Assembly: GCA_012845835.1 (NCBI GenBank)
Contig: JABAKD010000005.1
Span: forward strand, 10,982,205-11,046,204
Source of the DNA: Undaria pinnatifida
Lineage: Eukaryota; Sar; Phaeophyceae; Laminariales; Alariaceae
Direction: 5' to 3'
DNA: 64,000 nt
Under the pieces are notes generated by a model. That model was not told the origin of the DNA, made no database searches, and saw nothing but the letters and a program-made list of their open reading frames with translations. Numbering within the stretch: the first letter of the stretch is position 1; every line of letters begins with the position of its first letter. Made by a program: the position numbers and the translations under genes. Shown one piece after another: positions 14,301-29,300 of the stretch.

Positions 14301-17300
14301 ATATATTATATAGACCCGATGGGGCTGGTCGGTGTTACTTGCCGAGTTACTTGCGCGGTGTCTATTTTCGAAGGATGTTCACGCGGGTCAGGAGTTGTCC
14401 AAAAGCTCGCGGGTCTCGTCGTGTCGAGTCAGGAGATGTTTAAGGTCTCACGGGTCGGGTCAGGTAGTGTCGAATCAGGACGGCTTCAAATGTTACGGGT
14501 CGGGTCGGGGGACCCTGACCCGACCGGATCCAACCCGCGAGAGAAAATCCGACCCGCGAGAGAAAATCCGACCCGCGAGAATCCGTGCCATTTTGTTTTT
14601 AGCGGTCTTCCAAATGCTTTTCTCCCGTTTTCAACTTTCGACACCCTCGGGGTTTCAAGCCAATCACATCACGAAGGGGAAGCTTGTATTATACACACAT
14701 AAACATATATATGCGCTACTTATGCGAGAGTGCGCTATCGAGCAAGGCTCCTTTTGTGAAGGAGAAATCAATTTTGAGATTATGATCTCTCGACGCGCAC
14801 GGGGTCGGGAAAAAACCGACGGACTCCGTCCCGGCTTGTATGGATGCAAAACGTCTACGATCCTAACACTACCATCATGGGTGACACTGAGTGCACCTCC
14901 ACGGCCCCGGCTTTCGTAGGGATGCCAAGGTTCACGGGTCAAAAGCAAGGCTAGGGCCATGCATGCCAATCAGAACACCTCCACGACCCCCGGGCTCAAA
15001 TCTTCCCTTACCCTTGTGCGTACAACAACAATAAAGGTGTGCTTCTGGGACATAAAGGCCGGCGAACGGAGAGTGAAGCAGCATCGCAACCTTAAGCTCA
15101 TTAGTGGGGGAGGGGAGCATGTGTGCATTGTCGCGGGGCCAGACGAGCAAGGGAGGTAAGACGGGTAACCGTTCCGTCGTCCATGGAATCGACTCGATCT
15201 CTATCGAACTTTCGGTTTCTTGACGGACGGAGGCTAAGGTGTGGTCATTTTCGGACCTTTTCGTGACAGCGACTCGGCGTCACTCGCGCGAGTGACCCCC
15301 CTTTTCCTCTTGCGGTCTTCGTCTTTCGTGCTCTTTTCGGTTTTTGTGGTATGGATCCGCAACGGAATGGTAAGCTGTGCTGGGCCAAAAACCTCGACTA
15401 AAGTAAGTCTTTTTCGGCGAGGAAGAGAGTCAGTCGTGCGAGTATGATAGTACGAGAGTATGATGGCTCAAACCCAGGAGTGAAAAAGGGTGGATATCAT
15501 GACATCATAATAAGATCATCGTAATATCATCATGACATCATCATAACATCATACCATCGTCATAATGTCATCATGACATCATCATAACATCGTCATAAGA
15601 TCATAATCACATCATCATAAGATCATCCTGACATCATCCTAACATCATCATAACATCATCATAATATCATTATAACATCATTATAACATCGTCCTAACAT
15701 AACGATAACATCATCATAAGATCATCATAAGATCATCGTAACATCATCATCGCATCATCCTAACATCATCCTAACATCATCATAACATCATCATAACATC
15801 ATCATAACATCATCATACCATAACCACAACATCATCATAACACCATCATAGCATCATCATAACACCATAATATCATCATCACAACATCATCGTAATATCA
15901 TAGTCTTGGTTTGGCTACGCTCTAGTCCTCTACGCATGCCTCCAATAGTGCGACAGGAATGCACCAACGTTTTCAGACGGAGTTCGCTTGGGCAGGTCTA
16001 CACCTCACCCCAAAATGGACTTTGGGAAAATTCAGCGTTTTTCACGGGTCATGACCCGGCCCGTGGGTCTGGTTAATGGGATTTCAAAAACTCGCGGGTC
16101 GATTAGGGTCTGTCAAGAGCTAATCAGAATCTCAAGCGTCGGATCGGATCGGATCGGGTCGGGTCGGGCCGGGTCGGGTCGTGTCGGGTCGGGTCGGGTC
16201 GGGTCGTGTCGGGTCGGGTCGTGTCGTGTCGGGTCGGGTCGGGTCGGGTCGGGTCGGGTCGGGTCGGGTCGGGTCGGGTCGGGTCGGGTCGGGTCGGGTC
16301 GGGTCGGGTCGGGTCGGGTCGGGTCGGGTCGGGTCGGGTCGGGTCGGGTCGGGTCGGGTCGGGTCGGGTCGGGTCGGGTCGGGTCGGGTCGGGTCGGGTC
16401 GGGTCGGGTCGGGTCGGGTCGGGTCGGGTCGGGTCGGGTCGGGTCGGGTCGGGTCGGGTCGGGTCGGGTCGGGTCGGGTCGGGTCGGGTCGGGTCGGGTC
16501 GGGTCGGGTCGGGTCGGGTCGGGTCGGATCGGGTCGGGTCGGGTCGGGTCGGGTCGGGTCGGGTCGGGTCGGGTCGGGTCGGGTCGGGTCGGGTCGGGTC
16601 GGGTCGGGTCGGGTCGGGTCGGGTCGGGTCGGGTCGGGTCGGGTCGGGTCGGGTCGGGTCGGGTCGGGTCGGGTCGGGTCAGGTCGGTTGAAGAGGTTGT
16701 CAAAATCTCAACAGGGTCGGGTCAGAACACCCTGCTATGATCCGACCCACAAGAAGCGACCCGACCCGGTAAAAAACCCTGAAAAAGGTTGAAAGTACAA
16801 CCCGATAAACAATCTCATCGCCTAGGTATGTAACACAGCACGATGGAAAATACGACAGGGCTCCAGCTGTATTGGGCAGTTCCTCGGCCAGGGAGCCCCC
16901 TTAAGGAAGGAATTGCGTGTCCAAAAAACGTGCTACCCCTGTTGTGGTATGCGTCCCTCCGAGTTGTCGCTGATGACTTTGTTCGGAGTCGCACTTCGTG
17001 CCCCCTGCGGCTCCCTATAGGGCATTCGACTAGCGATTAACCCCTTTACAACTGCGACCTCGGTTTAGGAGACAGGCAGGCTATATTGGAATTAGAAGGG
17101 AAGTCATCCCACGGGTGGGGGTGCAGCAGAAAATTCTAATAATTTTCTGAGCTCGTAATATGAGGAGCTAGCTCATTACCAGGTATCTCACTCGAGACGT
17201 GACTTCGAAGGCATTTGTTCGCGCAAACCGACCAACGTTTTTATGCTGTAGTCCTAAATCAAATGTACCCGTAACACAATAATACTAACCGATAGTTCTA

Positions 17301-20300
17301 CACCTGAGGAGGCTAACCGCACTAAAGAGGCCATATATTTTTTTTGGCCCAAAACATGCAACCCCTACCGCACTATACCGCACTATAGAGGGATGCTTCA
17401 TATAAGGTAGTCAAAGGGCTGATGGCACTGGCGCGTAGTGGAGGACCCAAGGTTATAAGAATGATGGCCACAAAAGTAGTGCCCTCTCTATGTGACCGGG
17501 AGAGTCTCAAAGCGAAAACACTCTACTGACCCAGTTGGCGGTCCCTAGATATCGCACACAGGCTTGATTGAGAACGAAACCCGTTGCCACGACCCACTGT
17601 TTGCTTTCTTCAGGCGCACGCTGATCCTCGTGAACGTAGTTGGATGTATATGTTGGTGATGGCGCTCTCTCGATTAGACCAAGAGCTCAGGAAAAACAAC
17701 AGCATTCTAATGGTTCAGCTGACCGTCCCTGGATATCCCAAACCAGCTTGATTGAGAACGAAAACCCCCTGTCGCGCCATCAAACACCAGCAAAAACCAG
17801 CTTGATTGAGAACGACACCCCTTGTCGCCCCCCGTGGTTTTCCTTCAGACACGCGCTGATCCTGGTCAACTCAATTGGCTCCCCTGTCGAAGAACGCCTG
17901 CTTCCGCATAACATTTTCCCTCTGTACATGGTAATGTCGGGCGCGCACGTGGTCGTCGCGGGAGAGGCAGCTGCCTACGTGTGGCAGTATAAAAACCAGG
18001 CAAGTGGGCGCGCGCTACGGCAATCAAAATGAAGGGTGGAGTGAGGGCGACAGGCGGATTAGATCGATGCTTCGGAAGCAGACACTGAAGGGAGCTAGAC
18101 GGACGGAGTTAGGCTTCGTGATTGCTGTCTTGTACCCAGTTTAAAACCCTCCGGTTTAAGGCCGCAGAAGATATAAGACAGATGAATCAGGTATTCACTA
18201 GGCAAAATCCACGGTGGGGGGAGAGTTACCGCCTTGTTCACGAGGGGTTGTTCATCGCTCCCCCGAGTGACTCTGCAACTCAATGAAAACAGAATACTCT
18301 GATCGTTTTTTTTAGGCGCGGCGCAGCCAACTATTCCGGAGCGGTTTCATGTCGCAAAAAGCAAAAAAACAATAGCTAGAAAACTTGTTCCTGCCTTTTT
18401 TCACTAGGGTTTTGTTCACCACCTCCTCGAGTGACTCTGTTAACTCAATGAAAACAAGAGGTTCTAATCGTTTTTTTTTGGCGCGGCGTAGCTAAGTGTT
18501 CCAGAGCGGTTTCATGTCGCAAAACAAAGAGGTGCTCTAATCGTTTTTTTTTGGCGCGGCGTGGCTAAGTTTTCCGAAGCGGTTTAATGTCGCAAACAAA
18601 AAAAAAAACAGCTAGAAAACTTGAAGACCACAAAGAAATAGGGAGTACACTCGTGCGAGTGACCCCGAGCCACAGCATAAAGGGGGTCCTAAAAAAGACC
18701 CCCCTCCTATACCCACGGCCCGGAAAAAAAAACGTATGGGAGCTGTATTGCCGTAGTACCAGATAAGATCATAAGGTTGAGGTAGAGATAAGGCCACGTA
18801 AAATTGGCTTGTCACGGGGTGGTCAAAAAGTGGGTATACCACTGCAACGAGAAAGAAAAACGTGGAGTGCAGCAAGGTAGAGCGGGCGGCATGCCACGAT
18901 AACGAGAAAAGCAGGGTGGAGCGAAGGGCAGCGGTTGGATTTTTTCAAAGTCCACCCGGAAGCACAGAAGGTGGCTTAGGCTTTTGCTGCATATCTTTCT
19001 TCTTTTTGTTTTGTTGCAGGTGGATTGGATTGGTGCTAGGCCGGAAGTAGGCTCAGAGGGCAGTTGGACGTCGTACATAAGGTTTCTCTTTTCGGGTTAT
19101 CCCTTGGATTTGTTATTCAATTTTGGGAATGTTCAGAATCGTTCTAAGGTAGCCCCCCCAACTTTTCTATGACGAAATCGCCGGTTTCGAAACCAGCTCC
19201 TCCCGGTCGTATCTCCTGAAGAACGGTGTCCCTCGACACCCTCCCCGACGTCATCGTTCGATCGTCTTTCCCAACGAGAAAAAGTTTGAAGCCGTTTTTT
19301 TTACAGCATCCTTCCTCGTGTCGAGCAGCCACGAAACGTTCGCTACAGAAAATCGCTGGTTTTGGGGCGGGGCTATCGTAGAATCATTCTCCATACGTGG
19401 TCGACGTTGGACGTCATTCTACACGTTGCCGGATGCCAATAAGTGGTAACGTCAGGGGGCAATCTGACCTTTCTGAGGCTCTTTCTTCCCGTAAATATAT
19501 GCCCGACCCAACCGCTGGGTTTGGGGGGGACACTAAGAGCGCAGCCTGACGAACAGCCCCAATGGGCTAGGTACACACCTGGCAACGAATAAGTTTGGTT
19601 TCCTGGGTGGCATGCGGTGTCGTCGGCTTCATCTGTGAGAGTTGAAACGTATGCGCCAGTATGGGCCTGGCACGTACGTAGGCTGACTTCCGATTTCATT
19701 TTTTACGTTGTTGGCGGATGCATGACTTGCTTCAGCTATGAGATATACTTGTTCAGCTTTTGGTTTGTTTTATTTTCTCCCTTGGGCCGTTCTTCCACCC
19801 CAGAGTGACTGGAGCCTGTCCTGTGACCACGGACCTGACTATGCGAGTTACCGTGGGAACAACAACATGTTTCAGACTGTAACACAAAATTGTCGTTTCG
19901 ACGTCTTGGGGTGGTGCGGTCGTTACTTGATCATCATCATACCCCCGGACCCAGCGATGCGGTAGGGGCGGTTATGTTGTTTTTTTGGGGGGCATTTGCT
20001 CTGCGGTCGCTCGGGGTCACTCGCGCGAGTGACCCCTTGTTCCTTTTCGCGATATTAATCTTTCGTGCTGCTTCAATTTTGCACCCATGACTTCGCAATG
20101 GGATGGCAAAAAGCTCGCCTGCGCGCCAAACAAACCCCGCCTATAACTGATGCTACAATACCCCCCCCCCCCCCAAAACAAAACATTGGTGTTATTTAAC
20201 GAATATTTCATGGCTGCTCGACACGAGGAAGGATGATGTAAAAAAATGAATTTTCAGATATTTTCTTGTTTGCAAAGGACTATCGAACGATGACGTCGGG

Positions 20301-23300
20301 GGGACACGGGGCACCATTTTTCAGGAGATACGGCCGGGAGCTGGTTTCGAAACCGGCGATTTCGTTGAAGAAATTTGGGGGGGGGCTACCGTAGAACTGC
20401 TCCTTACAATGTCTTTGTATCCGCGAGATGCAGAGTCACTCGTGCGAGTGTGATTCAAACCCAGAGGCTAAAATGGAGCACCCCCCCCCCTTTGTTGCAG
20501 CGTTGGTTATCGTTAGCCAGAAATATTGATTGACCTAAAAGTGCTACCCCTTTTGCGGCTCGCGCCGCCTTTATTCTATATTTTTTTTCGTGTGTGTATC
20601 CATAATTCGCCAGGAGTCTGCTCTGTCAGTAGAAACCGACCCCGGAGCGCTGATCGCGGCTGCCTTGAAGCGCACACCGGGAGCAGGAAGGGAGAGAGTA
20701 GTGGACCCAGACAACCTTGTTTCGCCTGCCTGCGCTCCGGAGGCATATGCTGGCGGCGGCGGCGGGGGAGAATCTACTTCGAACCCCATCACAGGTACCA
20801 CAAATATGTCTACACGGTAGTGTCTCTCTGTAGTGCTGGTTGAATAGTGCCGGTTGCCCGCTATGGTGCCTGTTAAGTTGCTTGGTACATGTGGGGATAC
20901 CAGTAGTGGCAGTGTACGGAGTAGTGCCGGTTGCCGATATAGTACTGGCATTTCCCTCTATAGTGCACATATTGGCACTATAAACGGGATCACTACTGTG
21001 ATGCCTATTAAGATTTAAGAAAGCTCTTGCGAAAGCAAAGTTGTAGCTTAGGTGCAAGAACTAGACCTAGTAGCGAGAACCGATCAAGCGCAAATAGAGC
21101 TATAGCAATTCAGATGCATCGGACATGTCTGCAGTAGAAAGAGAATCTTACTCAAGTAGTAAGCAGATTTATAGCTCAAGTACACGACCTAGGTGGAGTA
21201 AGCAAAGGCTAGGCTATAGCGGAGTTATCGCGGGGTGGAGCAAGTCATGCTGTCGGCCCTCCGACGACGGCGGCTACGATAGAGGAAGCTGTTTTGAGTT
21301 GTTTTTTTTTTCCCCTAAATGAGGGGGCGCCTCAACCCAAACGCGTCGAAATGCCAATATTATTTTAGAAAATACTTTTAGTTTGCACACCTACGCGATG
21401 GGCTTGTTTATCGTTTTTTTGCATTTTTTTTGTTTACTCAAACTCAGTCCTGAAACTCGCTGCCGATCACATTTCTTTTTTTTTTTCATCTAGAGTACTT
21501 TCGGTAGCACAACATGTTGGCTGCCCTTCGCATGGGTTTTCGCGGTCAGGGTATTTTCGGTAAGACAACACCGTAGATCAACACCGACCTCCACAGCCTA
21601 CTTTTGTGGTCTGTCACCCGCTGTTGTGCAACCGTTCAGCCCAACAGCATGCGTTTTCATATGTTTGTTCGCGGTTTGTTTCTCGTGACTATGATATTTC
21701 TCGAACCAATAGCGTTGGCGGTGTCAGAGAGCGCGCTGCTGCTTGGGAGGGAGGACGGAACCATCTGCCGTTACACGCTGCCTCACATAAGCCTTGAGAA
21801 CAGGTACGGTCACCGAAGCCGTTCAGCGGGTTGTACTATACACTAACCTTACACCAGTAGCTCTAAAAACAAGCACGGAGAAATCGTCGCCGCTGTGCGA
21901 TGTCTTAACCCATCACAGAGCTGTGAACATTTCCAGAAATTAACTCCTATTAATATAACGATTTTATCAGACGTGTGTGGGTATCAAACGAGGATAAGGG
22001 GGTCTTGGAGATCCCCGAGAATACATCGCCTTGCTGCAAATAGAAACCCAGTTGTTTGAGCAAGGCTTCCTAGCATCATGCTACGATGTTATCCTCGCTT
22101 TGAATTCTGGAGGACGCACCAGGTCGGGGACATGATGGCTGCCGTTCGTAGCGGGATTGCTCAAAAACAATCCCGAAAACGCACATGATGCCGGAAACTA
22201 CGTAGCACGATTCCAGGCGGCAGGGTAAACCACACCCGTTCACAAACCTTGGTTATTTGAAGCGGCCTTGATGTGCGCATCGTATACGCACACCTGTGCC
22301 AAAGACGGTCTCTGTTCTAAGCGCCCGTGTGGTGTGCGTAAACCTGTTGTTGCTGTTGTTGTTGTTGTTGTTGTTGCAGGTACACCGTTCGAACAAAGCC
22401 GCAGAAACTGGCCTTGAACTGCAACAGCTCGCTCGTAGCGGTGATTGACTCGGCGGGATTGCTCTCGGTTCAAGACTTGGAAGCTAAGGTAAGCGAGGCG
22501 TAGCACGCTAGGTACGACTAGAAATGGGCGGCACATACCCTCAAGGGATGGCATGCTCGCACGGCCGGAATAATCTCTGGCTCGAAGGGGCTATCCATGC
22601 CTTACAGCGGTACCGTTTATGAACAGCATGCTTCAAAGGCTGGAAAGCCTTTGTTAGAAAAGGCTTCGGAAGCCTCATACCGCTTACGGGCATCGCGCTT
22701 GCGCGGCTAGAATAAACTTGTCACAATGAGCTGTCCGTGCATGACTCAACATGCTTGAAAAAAAGACTTGTTGGAAAGGACTACGCATGATTCATACTGT
22801 TTATCCGCAGCCACCTTGAAAGGCTGGAATAACAATGCTGGAAAAGACAACCCATGCTTGATATGCACCAGTATGTTTGCACAAGACTGTAAGAAGCTTG
22901 TTACAAGGGGCTGTCCATGCTTCGTACTAGTACACCGTTTATCGGTGGCGTGCTTTGCACGGCTGGAAAACTCTTCATTAGAAAGGGCTTGCTGCCCATG
23001 CCTCATGCCGGTTAACGTCGAATTGCGTAGACGGCTACGATAAAGTTGTTTGAAAGAGCCTCCAACGACGTTCGTATACCGTTTGTCAGCAGCGCCCTTG
23101 TAAGGCTGAAATACACATGCCAGAAAAGACTGCACATGCTTCGTACATGCCGTTTGCCGGCAGCATTTCTTGCACAAACCGGAACCATCTTGTTCGACAC
23201 GGCTCCCCGTGCCAAATGCTCTTTGGGGGGGGGGCTGCCACTTACTGTGGTTTACAGCTGCACTTGCAGCGCAAGAACAAGGTGCCGACCTTCGACGCGC

Positions 23301-26300
23301 GCACGTCCCATCGACGCACGCGGCAGTATCGGTGCACCCCTAGCCCTGTTTTCTGATGCTGAGGCACCCCTTATTGTGCGGTAGGGGTTGCAGTTGTTGA
23401 ACCAAACGTTTGTGACCGGTTGACCCCCTCAAGTGCGGAACTATCCATTAAGAGTATGGCAACTTTTTACAAGTATCTTTTGTTTCGTGACTTGAGGCAC
23501 AGAAAATAATGGCCGTGTTTTTTTGCGCGAACGAATATTGCCTTACGCATAAAGTCATGTTTTCGGGTGAGATATTGAGCTGCTCCTCATGTTTATTGCG
23601 GCTCAGAAAACTTCTGCCGCATGCACCTCCTAGCGTGGAGATGGCTCTGGATCCTCGCCAGAGGAGCGCTATGCCCCACCGTGACACCGATGTTGAACAG
23701 AAAACCGAAAAACCGAAATTTCAACCCTGGGACACTAACTCGAGACCTGTCATAAGTACACAAAAAAAAATCAGGTCGCCCCAAAAAACAAACAAGGATG
23801 GCATTTCCGACGATTTTGGAATTAACGCATTTACAACTAGACACCCGTTTTTGGGGACTAGAGTACTTGGATTTAGTATAGGGAGGGGTTTGGGGGCTAT
23901 AAAGGGGTTTGGGGTGTAGGAGTTCACGTCATTCAGGAAAGATAAATGGCTCCCAAAAAAAGGTACTACACCTGTACCTCTATCCTACGTATTTCTTACA
24001 AACACTTCTAAACACGCCAGCTGCGAGTTCGATAGATTTTAAGGGCCGATACTCATCTTTGAAAGCGGCGTGGTACACCGGCCACTCGTTGGTCCTACGC
24101 ATGTTGCACGCGTCCATTCGTCCGTTCCCCCCCCTCGTCTTCCCCTTTCCCACTGCAAAGGCTGAGGGTGACACCTCCAAAGGGATGGCATCCGTCGACC
24201 CAGGGCCCTGGGCTGGCGTGGAGAGGAGGGATGCGTGGGATGCTGTATGGGCAACCGACGACCCCAACCAGGTGAAGCAAAGCCAAGAGAACAAAATGGA
24301 AGGCAGTCTGCGAATTTTACGGTGAAATGATGGATATATATATATATATATATATGTATGTGCAGCGGCGGGTATTTTAGAACACTATCTTTCAATTTCG
24401 TCAGCTGTGAGTTCCATGAATTTACGGGTCGATACTAATCTTCGGATTTGTCGTACGTAAGTGCGGGAAGCCGATGATCCTTGCGGGGTGAAAACCGTCC
24501 ATTGATTTCTTCCAAGGTCAGGCACTGCCGTGATGTGCCGGTTCTAGCGCAGTACCCCTTCGTTTCGAGGCACGCGTTTTTTTTAACGCTAACCCTGACC
24601 CTATCCCTAACCCCCAAGCACACCAAACCCGTTCATTTCGAGGGCGGGACCAAAAGCTACAGGAGGCGGGTCATGTTTGGCACACTTTGTTTAGCAATGG
24701 TTCGGGGTCACTCGCGCGAGCGACCCCCGCGTTCCATGGCGACGTCAACCCCTTTATTTACAACTGGAAACCCGTTTTTGGGGACAAAATTACTTGGATT
24801 TAGTATAAGGAGGGGTTCGGGGGCTCTAAAGGCATTAAGCTCTTGTGTTGTTTTTATATTATGATATAGCTCAGTGGGTGCAATAGTAAGCTACGCTGCG
24901 CCGAAAAAATCGCCCGACGTACTTTGATCAGAGGGGTACAGGGTCAATTGTGCGCGTGACTCAAAGTCGGCAGCGAAAAAGGGGGCTTGCCATAATACAA
25001 TAATGCCGTAGCTTTGGTCGCGGGTAGTGTGATAACGCTAACCCTAAGCCCAACTCAACCCTACCCCCCCCCCCCCCCCCAGAAAAAACACACAAACCTT
25101 GGTATAAAGTGGTGTAGCCTGTTTAAGACCACTCGGTTGAAGACCACCCGGTTTAAAACGCTTCGGGAGGTAGTACCAGGTATAATCGGCTTGTCACGAA
25201 AAAAAAGATACCTGGAATCAGTATGGGATCAATTTTGCAGTAGTGCAATATGAGGCCATGGTACTGTTGAGATCACCACCACAAACGGGTTTGTCACGTG
25301 GCGGTATTAAAGCGGGTACAGTGTTCAACGCAAGTCGACCAGGGAAAACAATGCTGAATTCTTCTCGCGATAACAATGAAGGCGTTGTTATACCGTAGTG
25401 GCGAGGGGAGAGGAAGGCCCGCTATGTAACCCCGGACCCGAGCTACTACTGGGAGGGAGCGCGAGGTTAGCGCGAGAATAATAGATGGAGTAAAAAAAAA
25501 GGAATAAAGTGTCGATTTAAAGTTCCTGTCGTATCGTATGGTAATGTCTCTAAATTCACCCCCCCCAAAACAAATTACATTCGCATCCTTTCCGATGTTA
25601 CCACTACCACCTCGGCAGCTAGCGACCATGGAAAAGGCGAAAACGGCGATATTTTCAACAACGGGGAAGCTGATTTCTGTACTGCTGTCGAACATGCCGA
25701 GCAGGCGACACCATGTCGATCACAAAATTTTCCATCATTTTTCCTCCACCGTTGAATTCGCTTCCTTGTGTTACTATTGTCGCGATAAAAACGAAGGTGC
25801 GCACCCTCGTAGTGGGGAGGGGGGTAAAATCCTGCTTCGTGACGCCGGATCTGATTCACGCCTAGGGAGGGACGAGGAGAATAAAACTTCGAAGATAACA
25901 TACAACAAGTAGATGCTATGGGTAAGCATATATATATGTGTATACATAATCTTGAATCTCACAGCTGTAGCGTTGTATTTGTATATTTTTTATTTTCGTG
26001 TATACTGAGGGCACCCCTTTCCAACACAATCGGTACCACCTCGGCAGTTAGCGGCGATGGAAAAGACGAAGCTGGTTATTTTCAACAGCGGGGAAGCTGA
26101 GGAGCCGGTGCCGTGCTCGGGGCACCTATGCCGATTGCAGGGGCTGGAGGCGAGGCACGTCTTGGTGGACGCTGTCATGGCGGCCCCGGAAAGTCCCGAC
26201 AGGTGTGACATGTGCTGCCATACACGCAATATTGCGTTGTCTGTTCGTGAGAGGCAATAAATAAACAGTTTCGGGCTGAGCAATCAATCATATGTACAGG

Positions 26301-29300
26301 GGGTGTCCTCGTTTCACGCGTTGCCGTAGCCTTGAGATTGTTGACCCTCGGATTACACTGCCGTGTGATTTGTTTTCTTAAAATTAGAATTTGGGCGAGT
26401 GGAATAGAGAGCTCTCCTCAGGGTGAGGGATTGTCCTCAAAACAAAAAAAAATTACACATCTTACCATGGCATGTTTCACTCTTAGGATACGTGAAGTCG
26501 CTTGAGGGGGAACGCAGAAATCAGAAACAAAACACGGTTACGTGGTAAAACAAACGTAGGGGAAACGGACGCATGCTACGACCAATATATTTTCCGAGGC
26601 TCTTAACCTGATAAGGAGATTTTCACCCCTCTGAGGCAAAACCGATTTCGAGTAAACCGATTTCGGTAGGGGGGTTCCTTCTGGGACCCCATTTTTTTTT
26701 TCTTGCGGTGGCTCGGAGTCAGTCCCGCGAGTGACCCCCCATGTTTAATTTTATTTTTTCGATGCGGACCCCCGAATGGAAGGGTTAGCTACGCTGCGCC
26801 AAACAAGTCTGAGCCATGTTTTGTCGGTGAGGTGCGGAGTCGCTCGTGTGAGCACGACACCTCAAAATCGGCAGTGACAAACGGGGTAACCCCCCCTACC
26901 AAAAAACGGGGTACCCCCCCCCCCCTCCCCCCCCCCCCCCCCCCCCCCCCGCCCTACCGTAGTCCTGGTCTAAAGTGACAGTTCTGCCGGATCATCTAAA
27001 ACCCATGGCCTAGGTGTGTGCCCGGAAAAAACAAATTTCAAGGAAAACAAATTAACAGAATGTCGTTCCGACCATTTTGGGTTGAGATGGGTTAAGGAAA
27101 CCCGTCATCCAGACGCTGCTCTTTTTTATTATAGTTAGCCAAAATGTGCTGCCGTGAGCCATCCCACGGGGTAGGGGTGCAGCAGAGTCTAAGAATTTTC
27201 TGAGCTCCTAACATGTGGAGCTAGCTTAATATCTCACCCATCCGATACTGCATGACTTCCGAAGGCATTCGTTCGCATAACCCGACCAAGCTTCTATGCC
27301 GTAAACCTAAAAGAAAAAATGTACTTGTGAAATTACTTGATCAATGACTATTCGGTAGTTCCTCACTTGAGGAGCTCAGTCGGACAGGTACATTATTAGT
27401 TAATCCAACAACTGCAACCCCTACCGTCGGGTGACCCCTACCGTGGGATGCGTCAGTGTATAGCTTTTTTTTTGTGTGTTTTATCGTGGGACCTGGTTTC
27501 TACGACCTCCCGTCATATTCGGTGAAGGAATAATTATCACCATAGGTACCAGTTCCCATGACGGCACCACGAAAAAGCCAATGGCCGCCAGCCACACCCG
27601 TTCTGTCTTTTGCCAAAGTTCGTGGCGAACAGAGCGGGTAAAAAAAACAACGCGGTTGCCTTTGAGGAACGATGTCGCATTGATTTCCTCGGTAAGGGGT
27701 CATCTCTATTGAAGGACATAAGCTTCGTCGAAAAAAGCAAAGGCTGAAGTTTTCATCGTGGACGGCTATTTTGCGTCTTCCAAAGGGTAGCTTTGTCCGC
27801 AAAATGCGAGAAAGAAGGCAGACAAATAGGTATTCATTGTGTTTGACAGAGAGAATGGAGCACGTCTGTGTCAGGAATCGGAGTCGCAAGAGATTGTAGA
27901 ACGTTATGAACGAGCTCTCCAGGGTCAGTCTCGGGTGCAGCTCGTCGCGCGCAGGCTAGCAAGGGCCCGCCGAGCACAAGCGAGTTGGGGCTCTTGCTGT
28001 GGGCAGATATGAGGTATGGCCAGCCAAGCCAGGCATTGAATTGTTTTCTTTCCCACCCGCCTGCCCTCATATTATTTTTTCAACTGAGGCAAGGAAGGGG
28101 AGGGGGGTGGGGGGGGAGGGGTACGGGTAATCGGGATTCCGTACATTTATATATATATGTTATTGTTTTATTTTAGGTTTGAGTGATGGTATTTAATTGT
28201 TTTCTTTCCCACCCGCCTGCCCCTATATATTTTTTTCAAATGAGGCAAGGAAGGGGGGGGCGGGGGGGGAAAAGGGGTACGGATAGTCAGGATTCCGTAC
28301 ATTTATATATATATGTTATTGTTTTATGTTAGGTTTGAGTAAAGTCGGAGGAGTCGAATCCTTCGGAGGCTTGGTCACCCGAGACGACTGTAGGGGGTGA
28401 TAGTTAGGAACCCGGCTGATATCATTTTCGGGAGAAAGAGGCAATATATGTGTGGGTGGGATACACAGGAGGTTTCAGAAGGCTGCAATGGGTGTCTCTG
28501 GCCAAGGGGGAGAAATCTCTCTCTCCCACGACCCTGAAAACGATGACGACAACGCAACTCGAAAGATTTACAATACCTTTCCGTATGTCATATTTCCCGT
28601 CATTTAATCAGGAAATCAATAGCAAAAATAACAGCACAGCATCGAAAAAAAAAGGGGTCTCGACATGAGTCGTTCTACGAGAGACGGAGTACTGTTTTTT
28701 GTAAGAATATCTTCGGACTGGCGGGATGGGAGTCCCGTAACCCCAAGTCGTCCGGTTACTGCTTATTCTTTTTTTGAAACACGATTTTGTTTTGCTTCGT
28801 TTACCGGGGTCATGGGTTTGTTTGCTTTTTTGTTTGTTCGTTTTGTGGTTGCCCTTTTGTTTATTAAAAAGATACACAATGTTTGGGTGAGGTAGGGAGC
28901 TCCTCAAGCCAAGAAGCTTGCAGGATTGCGGGGAAAAACACGGAGCACGTCTGCCGTAGCGTGTGCTTCTTCACGGGTGGGGCCAGTTCTCGCGGGTGGG
29001 GCCGGGTCGGCTCGGGTCGGGTCGGGTCGGGTCGGGTCGGGTCGGGTCGGGTCGGGTCGGGTCGTGTCGGGTCGGGTCGTGTCGGGTCGGGTCGTGTCGG
29101 GTCGTGTCGGGTCGGGTCGGGTCGGGTCGGGTCGGGTCGGGTCGGGTCGGGTCGGGTCGGGTCGGGTCGGGTCGGGTCGGGTCGGGTCGGGTCGGGTCGG
29201 GTCGGGTCGGGTCGGGTCGGGTCGGGTCGGGTCGGGTCGGGTCGGGTCGGGTCGGGTCGGGTCGGGTCGGGTCGGGTCGGGTCGGGTCGGGTCGGGTCGG

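Noticed and set aside
14755-14790. INFEI motif resembling the WDR35 exon 15 region
   Set aside because: Out of order between exons 7 and 8, with no splice sites; the true counterpart is at 29623.
15988-16792. Long open frames encoding RVGSG or DPTRP repeats (also at 4.7, 29 and 44 kb)
   Set aside because: A pentanucleotide repeat without stop triplets is open in every frame on both strands; no start context, no unique sequence, and the arrays lie in WDR35 introns.
22540-23210. CRISPR array
   Set aside because: No exact repeats of constant length and no unique spacers of equal size; a degenerate tandem array in an intron.
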